The position numbers and the translations under genes were made by a program. 64,000 nucleotides of DNA from Arthrobacter globiformis (GTDB lineage: Bacteria; Actinomycetota; Actinomycetes; Actinomycetales; Micrococcaceae): NCBI RefSeq assembly GCF_030815865.1, contig NZ_JAUSXI010000001.1, forward strand, positions 372,001 through 436,000, in the 5' to 3' direction. The notes under the pieces were generated by a model, which did no database searches, was not told the origin of the DNA, and was given only the letters and a program-made list of their open reading frames with translations. This document shows positions 28,508 through 36,185 of the stretch, piece after piece (the stretch's first letter is position 1; each line of letters opens with the position of its first letter).

Positions 28508-28550
28508 TCCCGCAACATCTTGCATTGTGAGCTGAAACCCATAATATGGG
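28508..28550 (+). promoter_or_regulatory. Candidate promoter and operator before gntP
   Basis: CCCATAaTATGGG at 28538-28550 is a perfect 13-bp palindrome that includes a TATAAT-like stretch. TTGtcccgCAA lies about 30 bp upstream (28506-28516). One or both may bind the IclR regulator encoded at 33697-34515. Sites are seen; binding is inferred. Confidence 0.4.
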
Positions 28551-28631
28551 AACAGCGAATGTGTCGCTCCTCACGACCGACCCCTGCTCCCAAGCCTTCA
28601 GTGCGGAAGGCCCAACGATCGGATTCCCCTC

Positions 28632-30098
28632 ATGTCAGACATCTCTGTCCTGATCAACACAGCCGTCGCGGTGCTCGCCGCCGTGCTGCTCATTGTCCGT
28701 TTCAGAGTCAACCCAGTCATCGCCCTGGTGGTCAGCTCCGTTTACCTCGGCCTCGCCGTCGGCCTCGGCGTCGAAAAGACCGTCAAGACCATCACCGCCG
28801 GATTCGGCGACATTATGGTGGACGTTGGCCTGCTCATCGCCTTCGGCGTCCTGATGGGCTCCATCCTCAACCAGAGCGGTGCCATCCGGCGCCTCGTGGA
28901 GCACCTGCTGAACACGTTCGGGCCCAAGCGCCTCCCGTACACCATGGGCCTGGCCATCGGTACGCTGCTGCAATCCATCTTCCTGGACGTCCTGCTCGTC
29001 ATCTCAGCCCCGCTGGCCCGCAAGCTGGCACCCAAAATCGGCGAACTCGGCACGGCACGCATGGCCACCGCCATGGCCATCGCCCTCGAATGCGGCATTG
29101 TCTTCACGGTCCCAGGCGTCGCATCCCTTGCCCTGGCAGGCCTCCTCAACGTGCCGCTCGGCAAAATGCTGCTGTTCGGCCTGCTGCTGGTCATCCCGAC
29201 CATCATCATCTCCATCGCCATCATGACCTTCCTCTTCCGCCGCGGCTTCTGGAACGAGGCCAAGGATGAGGACCACACCTTCGTCGCCGAGGAGGACCGG
29301 GAGGGTGAAGAGGAAGAGTACGACGGCGGTGCTGGCCGCACCGTTAGTGCCGGCGCCGCCGGCGGCGGGCCGGGCTCCAACGGGACTGCTGCCTCCAATG
29401 GAACCAAGGCACAGGTCGCCGGTAGCGTCGCCGTGGCCGAACGCGAACCCAAGCAGTTCCCGCTGATCGTCCTGTTCGCACCGCTGCTGACGTCGCTGCT
29501 CCTCATCGGGGCAGGAGCCATCCTGCAGATCCTCAAGATCGACCTGCCCTGGCTGCAGCTTCTCGGTGAACCCGTCATCGCCCTGCTGATCGGCCTGATC
29601 GGCACCTGCCTCGTCACCCGCTCCGCCATAGGGCAGAAGCGCGTCGAGGAGGCCATCGCCGTCGGCTTCAAGGAGAGCGGCCAGATCCTGATCCTCACCG
29701 GCGTGGGCGGTTCGCTCGCCGCGACCGTTGCCGCGGCCGGCCTTGGCCACATCCTCGGCGGCTTCTTCTCCGCGAGCACCGTCGCCCCGCTCCTGGTGGT
29801 CTGGGCCATCGCGGCCGTACTGCACATCGCCGTCGGCTCCGTCACCCTGTCCGCCATCACCGCCGCAGGCCTGCTGGCCCCCATCGCACCGGTCATCGGC
29901 CTGGACCCTGTGTTGCTGGCACTGTCGGCCGGCGCCGGATCACTGTTCATGGTCCACGTCACCAGTAACACCTTTTGGCTCCTGCAGTCGCTCCTGGGCC
30001 AGAGCGTACGGGGTGCCCTGAAATCGGTGACAGTCGGGGTCTCGGTGGCCTCCGTCGTCGCAATCCTGCTGATCCTGCCCATGAGCCTGCTGTTCTAG
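28632..30098 (+). CDS. GntP-family organic-acid:H+ symporter
   Basis: A 488-aa permease of the gluconate:H+ symporter family. Typical stretches: INTAVAVLAAVLLIVRFRVNPVIALVVSSVYLGL, GFGDIMVDVGLLIAFGVLMGSILNQSGA, ALECGIVFTVPGVASLALAG, GQILILTGVGGSLAATVAAAGLG and SAGAGSLFMVHVTSNTFWLLQS. A long acidic then Gly/Ala-rich cytoplasmic loop (about residues 210-275) is unusual. First gene of an operon with CoA-transferase and lyase genes. Gluconate, glycerate or a hydroxy-dicarboxylate are possible; the partners favour a dicarboxylate. Confidence 0.9.
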   Translation: MSDISVLINTAVAVLAAVLLIVRFRVNPVIALVVSSVYLGLAVGLGVEKTVKTITAGFGDIMVDVGLLIAFGVLMGSILNQSGAIRRLVEHLLNTFGPKRLPYTMGLAIGTLLQSIFLDVLLVISAPLARKLAPKIGELGTARMATAMAIALECGIVFTVPGVASLALAGLLNVPLGKMLLFGLLLVIPTIIISIAIMTFLFRRGFWNEAKDEDHTFVAEEDREGEEEEYDGGAGRTVSAGAAGGGPGSNGTAASNGTKAQVAGSVAVAEREPKQFPLIVLFAPLLTSLLLIGAGAILQILKIDLPWLQLLGEPVIALLIGLIGTCLVTRSAIGQKRVEEAIAVGFKESGQILILTGVGGSLAATVAAAGLGHILGGFFSASTVAPLLVVWAIAAVLHIAVGSVTLSAITAAGLLAPIAPVIGLDPVLLALSAGAGSLFMVHVTSNTFWLLQSLLGQSVRGALKSVTVGVSVASVVAILLILPMSLLF

Positions 30099-30154
30099 TC
30101 GAACCTGAATACCCCACGCGTTTCCGGCGTACGCCCACGAAAGAAGAAGACACC

Positions 30155-31405
30155 ATGACACCACCACGCATCGCGCCCCTGGAGGGCATCCGCGTCCTGG
30201 AACTCGGAAACTACATCGCCGCTCCCACGGCTGGGCGGCTGCTCGCTGACTTCGGCGCCGAGGTCATCAAAGTCGAGCGGCCCGGCACCGGCGACGAGCT
30301 GCGTAACTGGCGGCTGCACAAGGGCGACACCTCCATGTTGTACCGGACCATCAACCGCAACAAGAAGTCCGTCGTCCTGGATCTGCGGACCGAGGCCGGC
30401 AAGGAGGCGGTCCTGAAGCTCGCCGCCAAGTCGGACATCCTGCTGGAAAACTTCCGCCCGGGCACCCTGGAGAAGTGGGGTCTGGGCCCGGAGGTGCTGA
30501 ACGCGGCCAACCCGGAGCTCATCATCACGCGCATCTCCGCCTTCGGACAGACCGGCCCGCTGTCCGAACGGCCGGGCTTTGCCGCCGTGGCCGAGGCGTA
30601 CGGCGGGTTCCGGAACCTCGTTGGCGATCCCGACCGTCCGCCCGTACGGGTCGGCGTCTCCATTGGGGATTCCATCGCCGGACTGTACGCCGCGTTTGGC
30701 TCCATGATGAGCCTCTACCAGCGGGAAGCCCGACGCCGGGACTCGTCCGGCACCGTGCCGCTCACCGAGCGCATCATTGATGTGGCGCTCAACGAGGCCA
30801 TGTTCTCCATGATGGAATCCCTGATTCCCGATTACCAGGCGTACGGAGTGGACCGGCAGCGCGTGGGCGGCAGGATGGAAGGGATAGCGCCTTCAAACGC
30901 CTACATCTGCAGGGATGGGGCCAGCATTGTGGTCGCCGGCAACGGGGACTCCATCTACCAGCGGTACATGCAGACCATCGGCCGCCCTGACCTTGCCGAA
31001 GACCCCGCCCTGCAGAGCAACGCCGGCCGGTGGGACCGGCGCGAGGAACTCGACCAGGCCATCGGCGCCTGGACCGCGGAACTGGATGCCGCAGATGCGC
31101 TGGCCGCCCTCGACGCAGCCGGCGTTCCGGCCGGACCCATCTACACGGCGGCGGACATCAGCACCGACAGCCAGTACGCTGCCCGCAACATGGTCCAGAA
31201 ATTCGACGTCTCCACCGGCCAGGAGGTCCTGCCCGGCGTCGGCTTCCCGGGTATTGTTCCGGTGATCGGCAGCGAATCGCTCCCCATCCGGAACCTCGGC
31301 CCGGACCTGGGCGAAAACACGGCAGAAATCCTCTCCGGGCTCCTCGGCATGGACCGGGCAGAGATCAATGCGGCGACCGGCCGCGAGGAGGCACTCCGGG
31401 CATGA
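30155..31405 (+). CDS. CaiB/BaiF (class III) CoA-transferase
   Basis: A 416-aa family III CoA-transferase. ATG at 30155 after GAAAGAAGAAG; upstream in-frame sequence lies over gntP. Seen: PLEGIRVLELGNYIAAPTAGRLLADFGAEVIKVERPGTGDELR, RNKKSVVLDLRTEAGKEAVLKLAAKSDILLENFRPG, GQTGPLSERPGF, and GVSIGDSIAGLYAAFG, where the Asp is the expected acyl-anhydride-forming residue. It moves CoA from an acyl-CoA donor to a carboxylic acid. The coupled lyase suggests it activates an imported hydroxy-dicarboxylate. Confidence 0.93.
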   Translation: MTPPRIAPLEGIRVLELGNYIAAPTAGRLLADFGAEVIKVERPGTGDELRNWRLHKGDTSMLYRTINRNKKSVVLDLRTEAGKEAVLKLAAKSDILLENFRPGTLEKWGLGPEVLNAANPELIITRISAFGQTGPLSERPGFAAVAEAYGGFRNLVGDPDRPPVRVGVSIGDSIAGLYAAFGSMMSLYQREARRRDSSGTVPLTERIIDVALNEAMFSMMESLIPDYQAYGVDRQRVGGRMEGIAPSNAYICRDGASIVVAGNGDSIYQRYMQTIGRPDLAEDPALQSNAGRWDRREELDQAIGAWTAELDAADALAALDAAGVPAGPIYTAADISTDSQYAARNMVQKFDVSTGQEVLPGVGFPGIVPVIGSESLPIRNLGPDLGENTAEILSGLLGMDRAEINAATGREEALRA

Positions 31406-32391
31406 ACCAGCACCACGACTCGGCCATCCTGCGGGACGTCACCCTGCGGGACGGGCTGCAGCTCACCGGGAAAGTCCTGTCCACCGAACGGAAGCTGGAG
31501 ACGGTCCGGGAACTGCTCCGCCTCGGCGTGCCGGCCATCGAGCTGGGCTCCATGGCCCGCCCGGACCTCGTCCCCACCATGGCCAACACGCTCGAGGTGG
31601 TCCAGAACCTGACTCCCGAGGAGCTGGAAAGGTGCTGGATCTGGGTGGCCACCCCCCGCCACGTGACCAAGGCCGCGGCCGCCGGCGCGCGCAACTTCCA
31701 GTACTGCCTCTCGGCGTCGGACTCGCACAACAAGGCGAACATCGGGCGCACCACGGAGGAGAGCCTCGCCGCGCTGCCCCAGGCTGTGGAGTACGCACAG
31801 GCGGTCAACGGGCAGATCCAGCTGTGCATCGCGACGTCCTTTACCTGCCCGTTCGAGGGGACCGTGCCCGAGGAGCGGATCCTGGCGATCGCCAACGACC
31901 CCCGTGCGGAAGGAACCACGGACATCGTCCTCTGCGACACCCTGGGCCAGGCCATCCCCGCCCAGGTGACCGGCCTCATCCAGCGCGTCCTGGCGGAATC
32001 CCCGGCGCGCCGGATCGTGTACCACGGGCACGATACCTGGGGCCTGGGCGTGGCCAACACCCTCGCCGCGATCCAGGCCGGTGCCGCCATGGTGGACGGT
32101 GCGCTCGGCGGACTGGGCGGCTGCCCGTTCGCCCCGGGTGCCAGCGGGAACACCTCCAGCGAGGACATCCTGTTCGCCAGCCGGCCCGGCTGGGTGACTC
32201 CCGAAACCTTCGCGGACCTCGTAGTCCTGTCCGAGAAGCTGCTCGCCGAACTGGGCGAGCCCAACCGTTCCAAGGCGGCGCAGGGCGCCAGGTCCAAGGC
32301 CCCGGCGTTCGAATGGGTCATCCCGTCGGACAGTGCTGCTTCCGCGGCGCCGTGCACGACGAGAGGGCCGTGCACGACGAGAGGCGAGTAG
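31402..32391 (+). CDS. Hydroxymethylglutaryl-CoA lyase-like enzyme
   Basis: A 329-aa DRE-TIM metallolyase coupled to the CoA-transferase by ATGA. Catalytic residues of HMG-CoA lyase are all present: Arg16-Asp17 (DVTLRDGLQ), Glu in AIELGSM, His208 and His210 (YHGHDTWGLG) and Cys241 in the signature GGLGGCPFAPGASGN. The reaction is retro-aldol cleavage of a 3-hydroxyacyl-CoA to acetyl-CoA plus a ketone or keto acid. The last residues repeat (PCTTRG twice) from an 18-bp tandem duplication at about 32350-32385. True substrate unknown: HMG-CoA, citramalyl-CoA and hydroxylated analogues fit. Confidence 0.9.
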   Translation: MNQHHDSAILRDVTLRDGLQLTGKVLSTERKLETVRELLRLGVPAIELGSMARPDLVPTMANTLEVVQNLTPEELERCWIWVATPRHVTKAAAAGARNFQYCLSASDSHNKANIGRTTEESLAALPQAVEYAQAVNGQIQLCIATSFTCPFEGTVPEERILAIANDPRAEGTTDIVLCDTLGQAIPAQVTGLIQRVLAESPARRIVYHGHDTWGLGVANTLAAIQAGAAMVDGALGGLGGCPFAPGASGNTSSEDILFASRPGWVTPETFADLVVLSEKLLAELGEPNRSKAAQGARSKAPAFEWVIPSDSAASAAPCTTRGPCTTRGE

Positions 32392-32393
32392 GA

Positions 32394-33183
32394 ATGGGCA
32401 GCAGTTTCCTGGTCACCACGGCGATTCCGGACCCCGGGCTGCAGCTGCTTTCCGACGCCGGCACGGTCACCGTGCTGCCGTCGCCTCCCGACTATGAGAG
32501 GCTGGCGGCGCTGTGCGCCTCGGGCGAGTACGACCTCGTCCTCACCCAGCTGCGCGACGTCATCGACGCCCCACTGCTGGCCGGCGCGCAGGTGAAGGGC
32601 GTGTCCAACTTCGCGGTCGGGTACAACAACATCGACGTGGACGCCGCCACGCGGCACGGCATCCTGGTGGGCAACACCCCCCGGGGTGCTGACGGACGCG
32701 ACTGCGGATATCGCAATGCTGCTCGTCCTCGGCACTGCCCGCCGTGTGGTGTAAGCGGACCGGCTGGTCCGCGACGGCAAGTTCCACGGTTGGGAACCGG
32801 AGCTGCTGTTGGGCCGGGACGTCTCCGGTGCGGTGCTGGGCCTGGCCGGGTTCGGCCGGATTGCCCGCGCCACCGCCCGCCGTGCCCTGGGTTTCGGGAT
32901 GGAGGTGCTCTTCGCGCCGCAGCCCCCGGGTCACCGGCAGGTCGGCGACGAGGAGCTGGGCGAGTTCGCGGGGAAGGTACGGCAGGTTTCCTGGGATGAG
33001 CTGGTGGGACGCAGCGACTTCCTGTCCCTGCACGTGCCCCTCAACGACCAGACCCGGCACCTGGTGGACCGGGCGGTGCTGGAGCGGATGAAGTCCGATG
33101 CCATCCTGATCAACACGGCCCGCGGTCCGGTGGTGGACGAGGCCGCCCTGGTCGGGGCGCTCCGGGAGGGGCTCATTGCCGGC
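32394..33183 (+). pseudogene. Broken D-2-hydroxyacid dehydrogenase (glyoxylate/hydroxypyruvate reductase type)
   Basis: The ATG at 32394 opens a normal N terminus (FLVTTAIPDPGLQLLSDAGTVTVL, VKGVSNFAVGYNNIDVDAATRHGILVGNTP). One extra C in the run at 32677-32682 then shifts the frame; removing it restores GVLTDATADIAMLLVLGTARRVV. TAA at 32752-32754 then stands where Glu is expected (GAA to TAA). Beyond it come ADRLVRDGKFHGW, the Rossmann motif LGLAGFGRIARATARR and LINTARGPVVDEAAL. The last 80 or so residues, with the catalytic His, are missing: the frame runs into a glycerate kinase fragment. Two separate lesions plus a deletion make this a true pseudogene. Confidence 0.92.
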
Positions 33184-33666
33184 GCAGGGCATGGTGGCAG
33201 CGGGCGGCTCCGCCGCCACCGACGGAGGGGCCGGCGCCGTCCAGGCCATCAACGACGGCGGTGGCCTCAGGGGTGCCCGGCTCACCGTGCTCTCCGCTGT
33301 CACTTCGACCTTCCTGGATGCGCCGCGGATTCTTGGGCCGCAGAAGGGCGCCGGCCACGCCGAGATCGAACTGCTGGAACAGCGGCTCGGGCAACTGGCG
33401 GAGTCGTATCCCCGCAACCCCGTTGGCGTGCCGCGCACCGGGGCGGCGGGTGGCCTGTCCGGCGGGCTGTGGGCGCACTTCGGCGCCGAACTCGTCTCCG
33501 GAGCGGACGCTGTCCTGGATGCCGCCAGTTCGACCGGCATCTGGAAGCTGCGGACGCCGTCGTGGTGGGTGAGGGGCGGCTTGATTCGCAGACCGGGGAG
33601 GGCAAGATCATTTCCGCGATCCTGGAACGGGTGCGCCGATCGGGTATTTCCGCTTCGCGACCCTGA
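33184..33666 (+). pseudogene. Glycerate kinase remnant
   Basis: An internal and C-terminal piece of a GlxK/GarK-type glycerate kinase with no start. It reads MVAAGGSAATDGGAGAVQAI, then RLTVLSAVTSTFLDAPRILGPQKGA, NPVGVPRTGAAGGLSGGLWAHFGAEL and ADAVLDA. At about 33523-33532 the frame shifts, and FDRHLEAADAVVVGEGRLDSQTGEGKIISAILERV follows in another frame. The end is also truncated. It is joined directly to the 3'-truncated dehydrogenase, so one deletion probably removed the end of that gene and the first half of this one. Confidence 0.92.
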
Positions 33667-33667
33667 T

Positions 33668-33715
33668 GTTTCCCGGCGGGGCTTCCCTGCGGGGCGCTAA
33701 GCCTCGCCGGGAAAC
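33668..33715. terminator. Hairpin between the kinase remnant and iclR
   Basis: GTTTCCCGGCGGGGCTT pairs with AAGCCTCGCCGGGAAAC around a 14-nt loop (one mismatch bulge). It overlaps the last codons of the convergent iclR gene. Probably the original operon terminator. Confidence 0.55.
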
Positions 33716-34515
33716 CGGCCGCCGATCAGTCGTGTCATGTGCTCGGCCGTTGCAAGCAGCGGCTCAACCCAGCCCTCACAGGTCTCCAGGGGCATCCGCA
33801 ACGTGGGTCCGCTGACGGTCACCGCGCCCACCAGTCCGGCCGCGGAGTCGAAAACCGGGGCGGAAAGCCCGGATGCCCCGTGTTCACGCTCACCCACCGT
33901 AATGGCGAACCCGTCCGTCCGGGTTTGCTTCACCACGCCCTCGAGATCTTCGGAACTGGTGATCGTGGACTCGGTGATCGGCTCCAACGGATCCTTGAGC
34001 ACGGCGTCCATGAGATCGGGATCCCACGCCAGCAGGACCCGGCCCGCCGAGCCGGCGTAGAGCGGAAGCACCTTGCCCAGGTGCATCTCCCGGCGCAGCG
34101 CATGGCGGGTCTCGGCCATGGCGACACACACCCGGTAATGCTGCTCGGCCTTGAAGAAGCAGGCTGTCTCGCCTGTGGTGTCCCGCAGGGTCTTGAGCAA
34201 GGGGCTGATGACGTCGATGACTTCCATCCCCCGCGTGGCAGGGGCAGCCCAGTACGCCATCCGCATTCCGATGCGGTAGGCGTCCTCCTCCCGGTCCAGA
34301 AAGCCCTGGGAGGTGAGGTTGGTGACCAGGCGCTGGACCGTGGAAGTGGGCATCCCGGTGTACTCCCGGATGTCACTCAGCGACAGCACCGGCCGGGAGA
34401 GCGAGAAGGCGTCCAGGATCGACGTGATTTTCCCCAGGACAAGCAGGGGGTTGCTGCTGGATTTCGCTGAAGCATCGGCTGCCGACATAGGACTCACGCT
34501 AGACGGTGGCTTCAC
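33697..34515 (-). CDS. IclR-family transcriptional regulator
   Basis: A 272-aa regulator with an N-terminal winged helix (LVLGKITSILDAFSLSRPVLSLSDIREYTGMPTSTVQRLVTNLTSQGFLDR) and a GAF-like effector domain (VCVAMAETRHALRREMHLGKVLPLYAGSAGRVLLAW, then SSEDLEGVVKQTRTDGFAITVGEREHGASGLSAPVFD). Start may be GTG at 34515, with AAGGA upstream, or ATG at 34488. It converges on the gntP operon, whose control it most likely provides. The effector is likely the imported acid or an intermediate. Confidence 0.92.
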   Translation of the reverse strand: MKPPSSVSPMSAADASAKSSSNPLLVLGKITSILDAFSLSRPVLSLSDIREYTGMPTSTVQRLVTNLTSQGFLDREEDAYRIGMRMAYWAAPATRGMEVIDVISPLLKTLRDTTGETACFFKAEQHYRVCVAMAETRHALRREMHLGKVLPLYAGSAGRVLLAWDPDLMDAVLKDPLEPITESTITSSEDLEGVVKQTRTDGFAITVGEREHGASGLSAPVFDSAAGLVGAVTVSGPTLRMPLETCEGWVEPLLATAEHMTRLIGGRFPGEA

Positions 34516-34549
34516 CCCGGTCCAATCCTTCGGCTCAACCCCGGACCCT

Positions 34550-34614
34550 GGAGTTTTTGTACAGATAACGGCCGCAAACGCCCCTGCAGCCCGCGATATC
34601 TGTACAAAAACTCC
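34550..34614. repeat. 65-bp palindromic intergenic element, copy 2
   Basis: Same 65-bp length and identical 17-bp arms (GGAGTTTTTGTACAGAT) as 19882-19946, with a 31-bp centre that shares GCAAACG but is otherwise diverged. It lies 52 bp after the end of the ammonium transporter gene and before iclR. Both copies sit just downstream of a minus-strand stop codon, ahead of a co-directional gene. Confidence 0.85.
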
Positions 34615-34665
34615 ATCCGCTGCTCCGTAAGTGCCGTTTCCTGTTCTCCTTGAAGATGACCAGGG

Positions 34666-35955
34666 TCAGGACCGGGGCGAGGAGCCGAGGTTCACGGGGT
34701 CTTCGTCGGTCAGGTAGGCGAACTCGGAGTGGGCGGCGAGGTCGATGCCGCGGAGTTCGTCCTCTTCATGGATGCGCAGGCCCATGGCCATGTCCACCAC
34801 CTTGGCGATCACCCAGGTCAGGCCGAAGGAGTAGGCCAGCACGGCAACGGTGGCGAGCGTCTGGATGCCCAGCTGTGTTGGCCCGCCGCCGTACAGCAGG
34901 CCGCTGACTCCGTTGGGCGCGCTGTCCGTGGCGAAGATGCCAATGAGCAGCGTGCCGATGATGCCGCCCACGAGGTGCACGCCCACCACGTCCAGTGAGT
35001 CGTCGAAGCCGAGGCGGAACTTCCATTCGATCGCCAGCGAGCAGACGGCGCCGGCGATCGCGCCGATGGCCACCGCGCCCAGCGGGCTGACAGCTCCGCA
35101 GGCCGGGGTGATGGCCACGAGGGCGGAAACCAGGCCCGAGGCGGCACCCATGCTGGTGGTGGCGCCGTGCCGGATACGTTCCACCAGCGCCCAGGCGAGG
35201 AGCCCGGCAGCGGCTGCCACGGCCGTGTTGAGGAACACCACCGACGCCGAGTGCCCGGCGGTCAGCGCAGATCCGGCGTTGAATCCGAACCAGCCGACCC
35301 AGAGCAGGCCCGCGCCCACCAGCACCAGGGGACGGCTGTGGGGCTTGGAATGTTCCATCTTGGGCCAGCCGGAGCTGCGGCCCAGGACCAGTGCCAGGGC
35401 GAGGGCGGCGGCACCGGCGTTCATGTGCACGGCCGTTCCGCCGGCGAAGTCAATGGCCTTAATGCCGTTGGCGATCCAGCCGCCGGTCACCGAGCCGTCC
35501 GCGGAACTGAACGCGAAGACCCAGTGCGCGATGGGGAAGTAGACCAGCGTGGCCCACACCCCGGCGAACACCATCCAGGCGCCAAACTTCATCCGCCCGG
35601 CGGCCGCGCCGGCAACCAGCGCGGTGGTGACGCAGGCGAAAAACAGTTGGAAGGCTGTGAAAAGCGCCGCCGGCAGGGCGGCGTCGGGGTTGTCCGTCAG
35701 CATCGGCTCGAGGCCTGCGTACTGCGTGATATCCCCGATCAGACCCAGGCCGTTCACGGAATTGCCAAAGGCCATCGAGTATCCGAACAGTGCCCACAGC
35801 ACGGCCACCAGGCTGGCCCCGCCGAAGCACATCATCATCATGTTCAGGATCCGGCGCGATCCCACCATGCCTCCGTAGAAGAGGGCCAGGGCGGGAATCA
35901 TCATGCACACCAGTGCAGAACTTGCGAGGATCCAGGCAACATCTCCAGCGTTCAT
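34666..35955 (-). CDS. amt: Ammonium transporter (Amt/MEP/Rh)
   Basis: A 429-aa, 11-helix ammonium channel. ATG at 35955 (MNAGDVAWILASSALVCMM), with GGAG upstream; the longer frame is leader sequence. Visible: PALALFYGGMVGSRRILNMMMMCFG, GGTAVHMNAGAAALALALVLG, LLWVGWFGFNAGSAL, GASSGLVSALVAITPACG-like ATTSMGAASGLVSALVAITPA, and DDSLDVVGVHLVGGIIGTLLIG, with pore histidines. No glnK or glnD follows, unlike the usual amt-glnK-glnD actinobacterial operon; instead a palindromic repeat ends it. Confidence 0.96.
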   Translation of the reverse strand: MNAGDVAWILASSALVCMMIPALALFYGGMVGSRRILNMMMMCFGGASLVAVLWALFGYSMAFGNSVNGLGLIGDITQYAGLEPMLTDNPDAALPAALFTAFQLFFACVTTALVAGAAAGRMKFGAWMVFAGVWATLVYFPIAHWVFAFSSADGSVTGGWIANGIKAIDFAGGTAVHMNAGAAALALALVLGRSSGWPKMEHSKPHSRPLVLVGAGLLWVGWFGFNAGSALTAGHSASVVFLNTAVAAAAGLLAWALVERIRHGATTSMGAASGLVSALVAITPACGAVSPLGAVAIGAIAGAVCSLAIEWKFRLGFDDSLDVVGVHLVGGIIGTLLIGIFATDSAPNGVSGLLYGGGPTQLGIQTLATVAVLAYSFGLTWVIAKVVDMAMGLRIHEEDELRGIDLAAHSEFAYLTDEDPVNLGSSPRS

Positions 35956-36051
35956 GGGAACTCCACTCAAGAAATCGGTGTGGTGGCATTTTGCTGAGAC
36001 CGGACGAATGCCGTTTGTCCCCACAACATAGAGCGCCGGAATCCGCGGTGG

Positions 36052-36078
36052 GTTTCAGGAAAGTAAATTGCTTGTCAC
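36052..36078 (-). promoter_or_regulatory. Candidate GlnR-type nitrogen-control site
   Basis: On the minus strand: GTGAC-n6-TTTAC-n6-GAAAC, with the 11-bp period of actinobacterial GlnR boxes (GTnAC-n6-GAAAC repeats); the TTTAC/GAAAC pair matches at 9 of 10 positions. It lies about 97-123 bp upstream of amt. More GTGAC copies lie further upstream. Nitrogen control of amt is expected in the group. Confidence 0.4.
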
Positions 36079-36111
36079 CATGGTTGGGTGTCACGTGGTT
36101 TTGTCACGACG

Positions 36112-36151
36112 ACGACGGCGGCTGGCCCCCCATTTAGCCCGCCGCCGTCGT
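36112..36151 (-). terminator. Hairpin after the 390-aa membrane protein gene
   Basis: ACGACGGCGGC (36112-36122) pairs with GCCGCCGTCGT (36141-36151) across an 18-nt loop. Located 35 bp after the stop of the minus-strand gene at 36186. No T-run. Confidence 0.5.
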
Positions 36152-36185
36152 GTCTGTGCTGAGTTAGCCTGTGTTGAAAGCGCTC

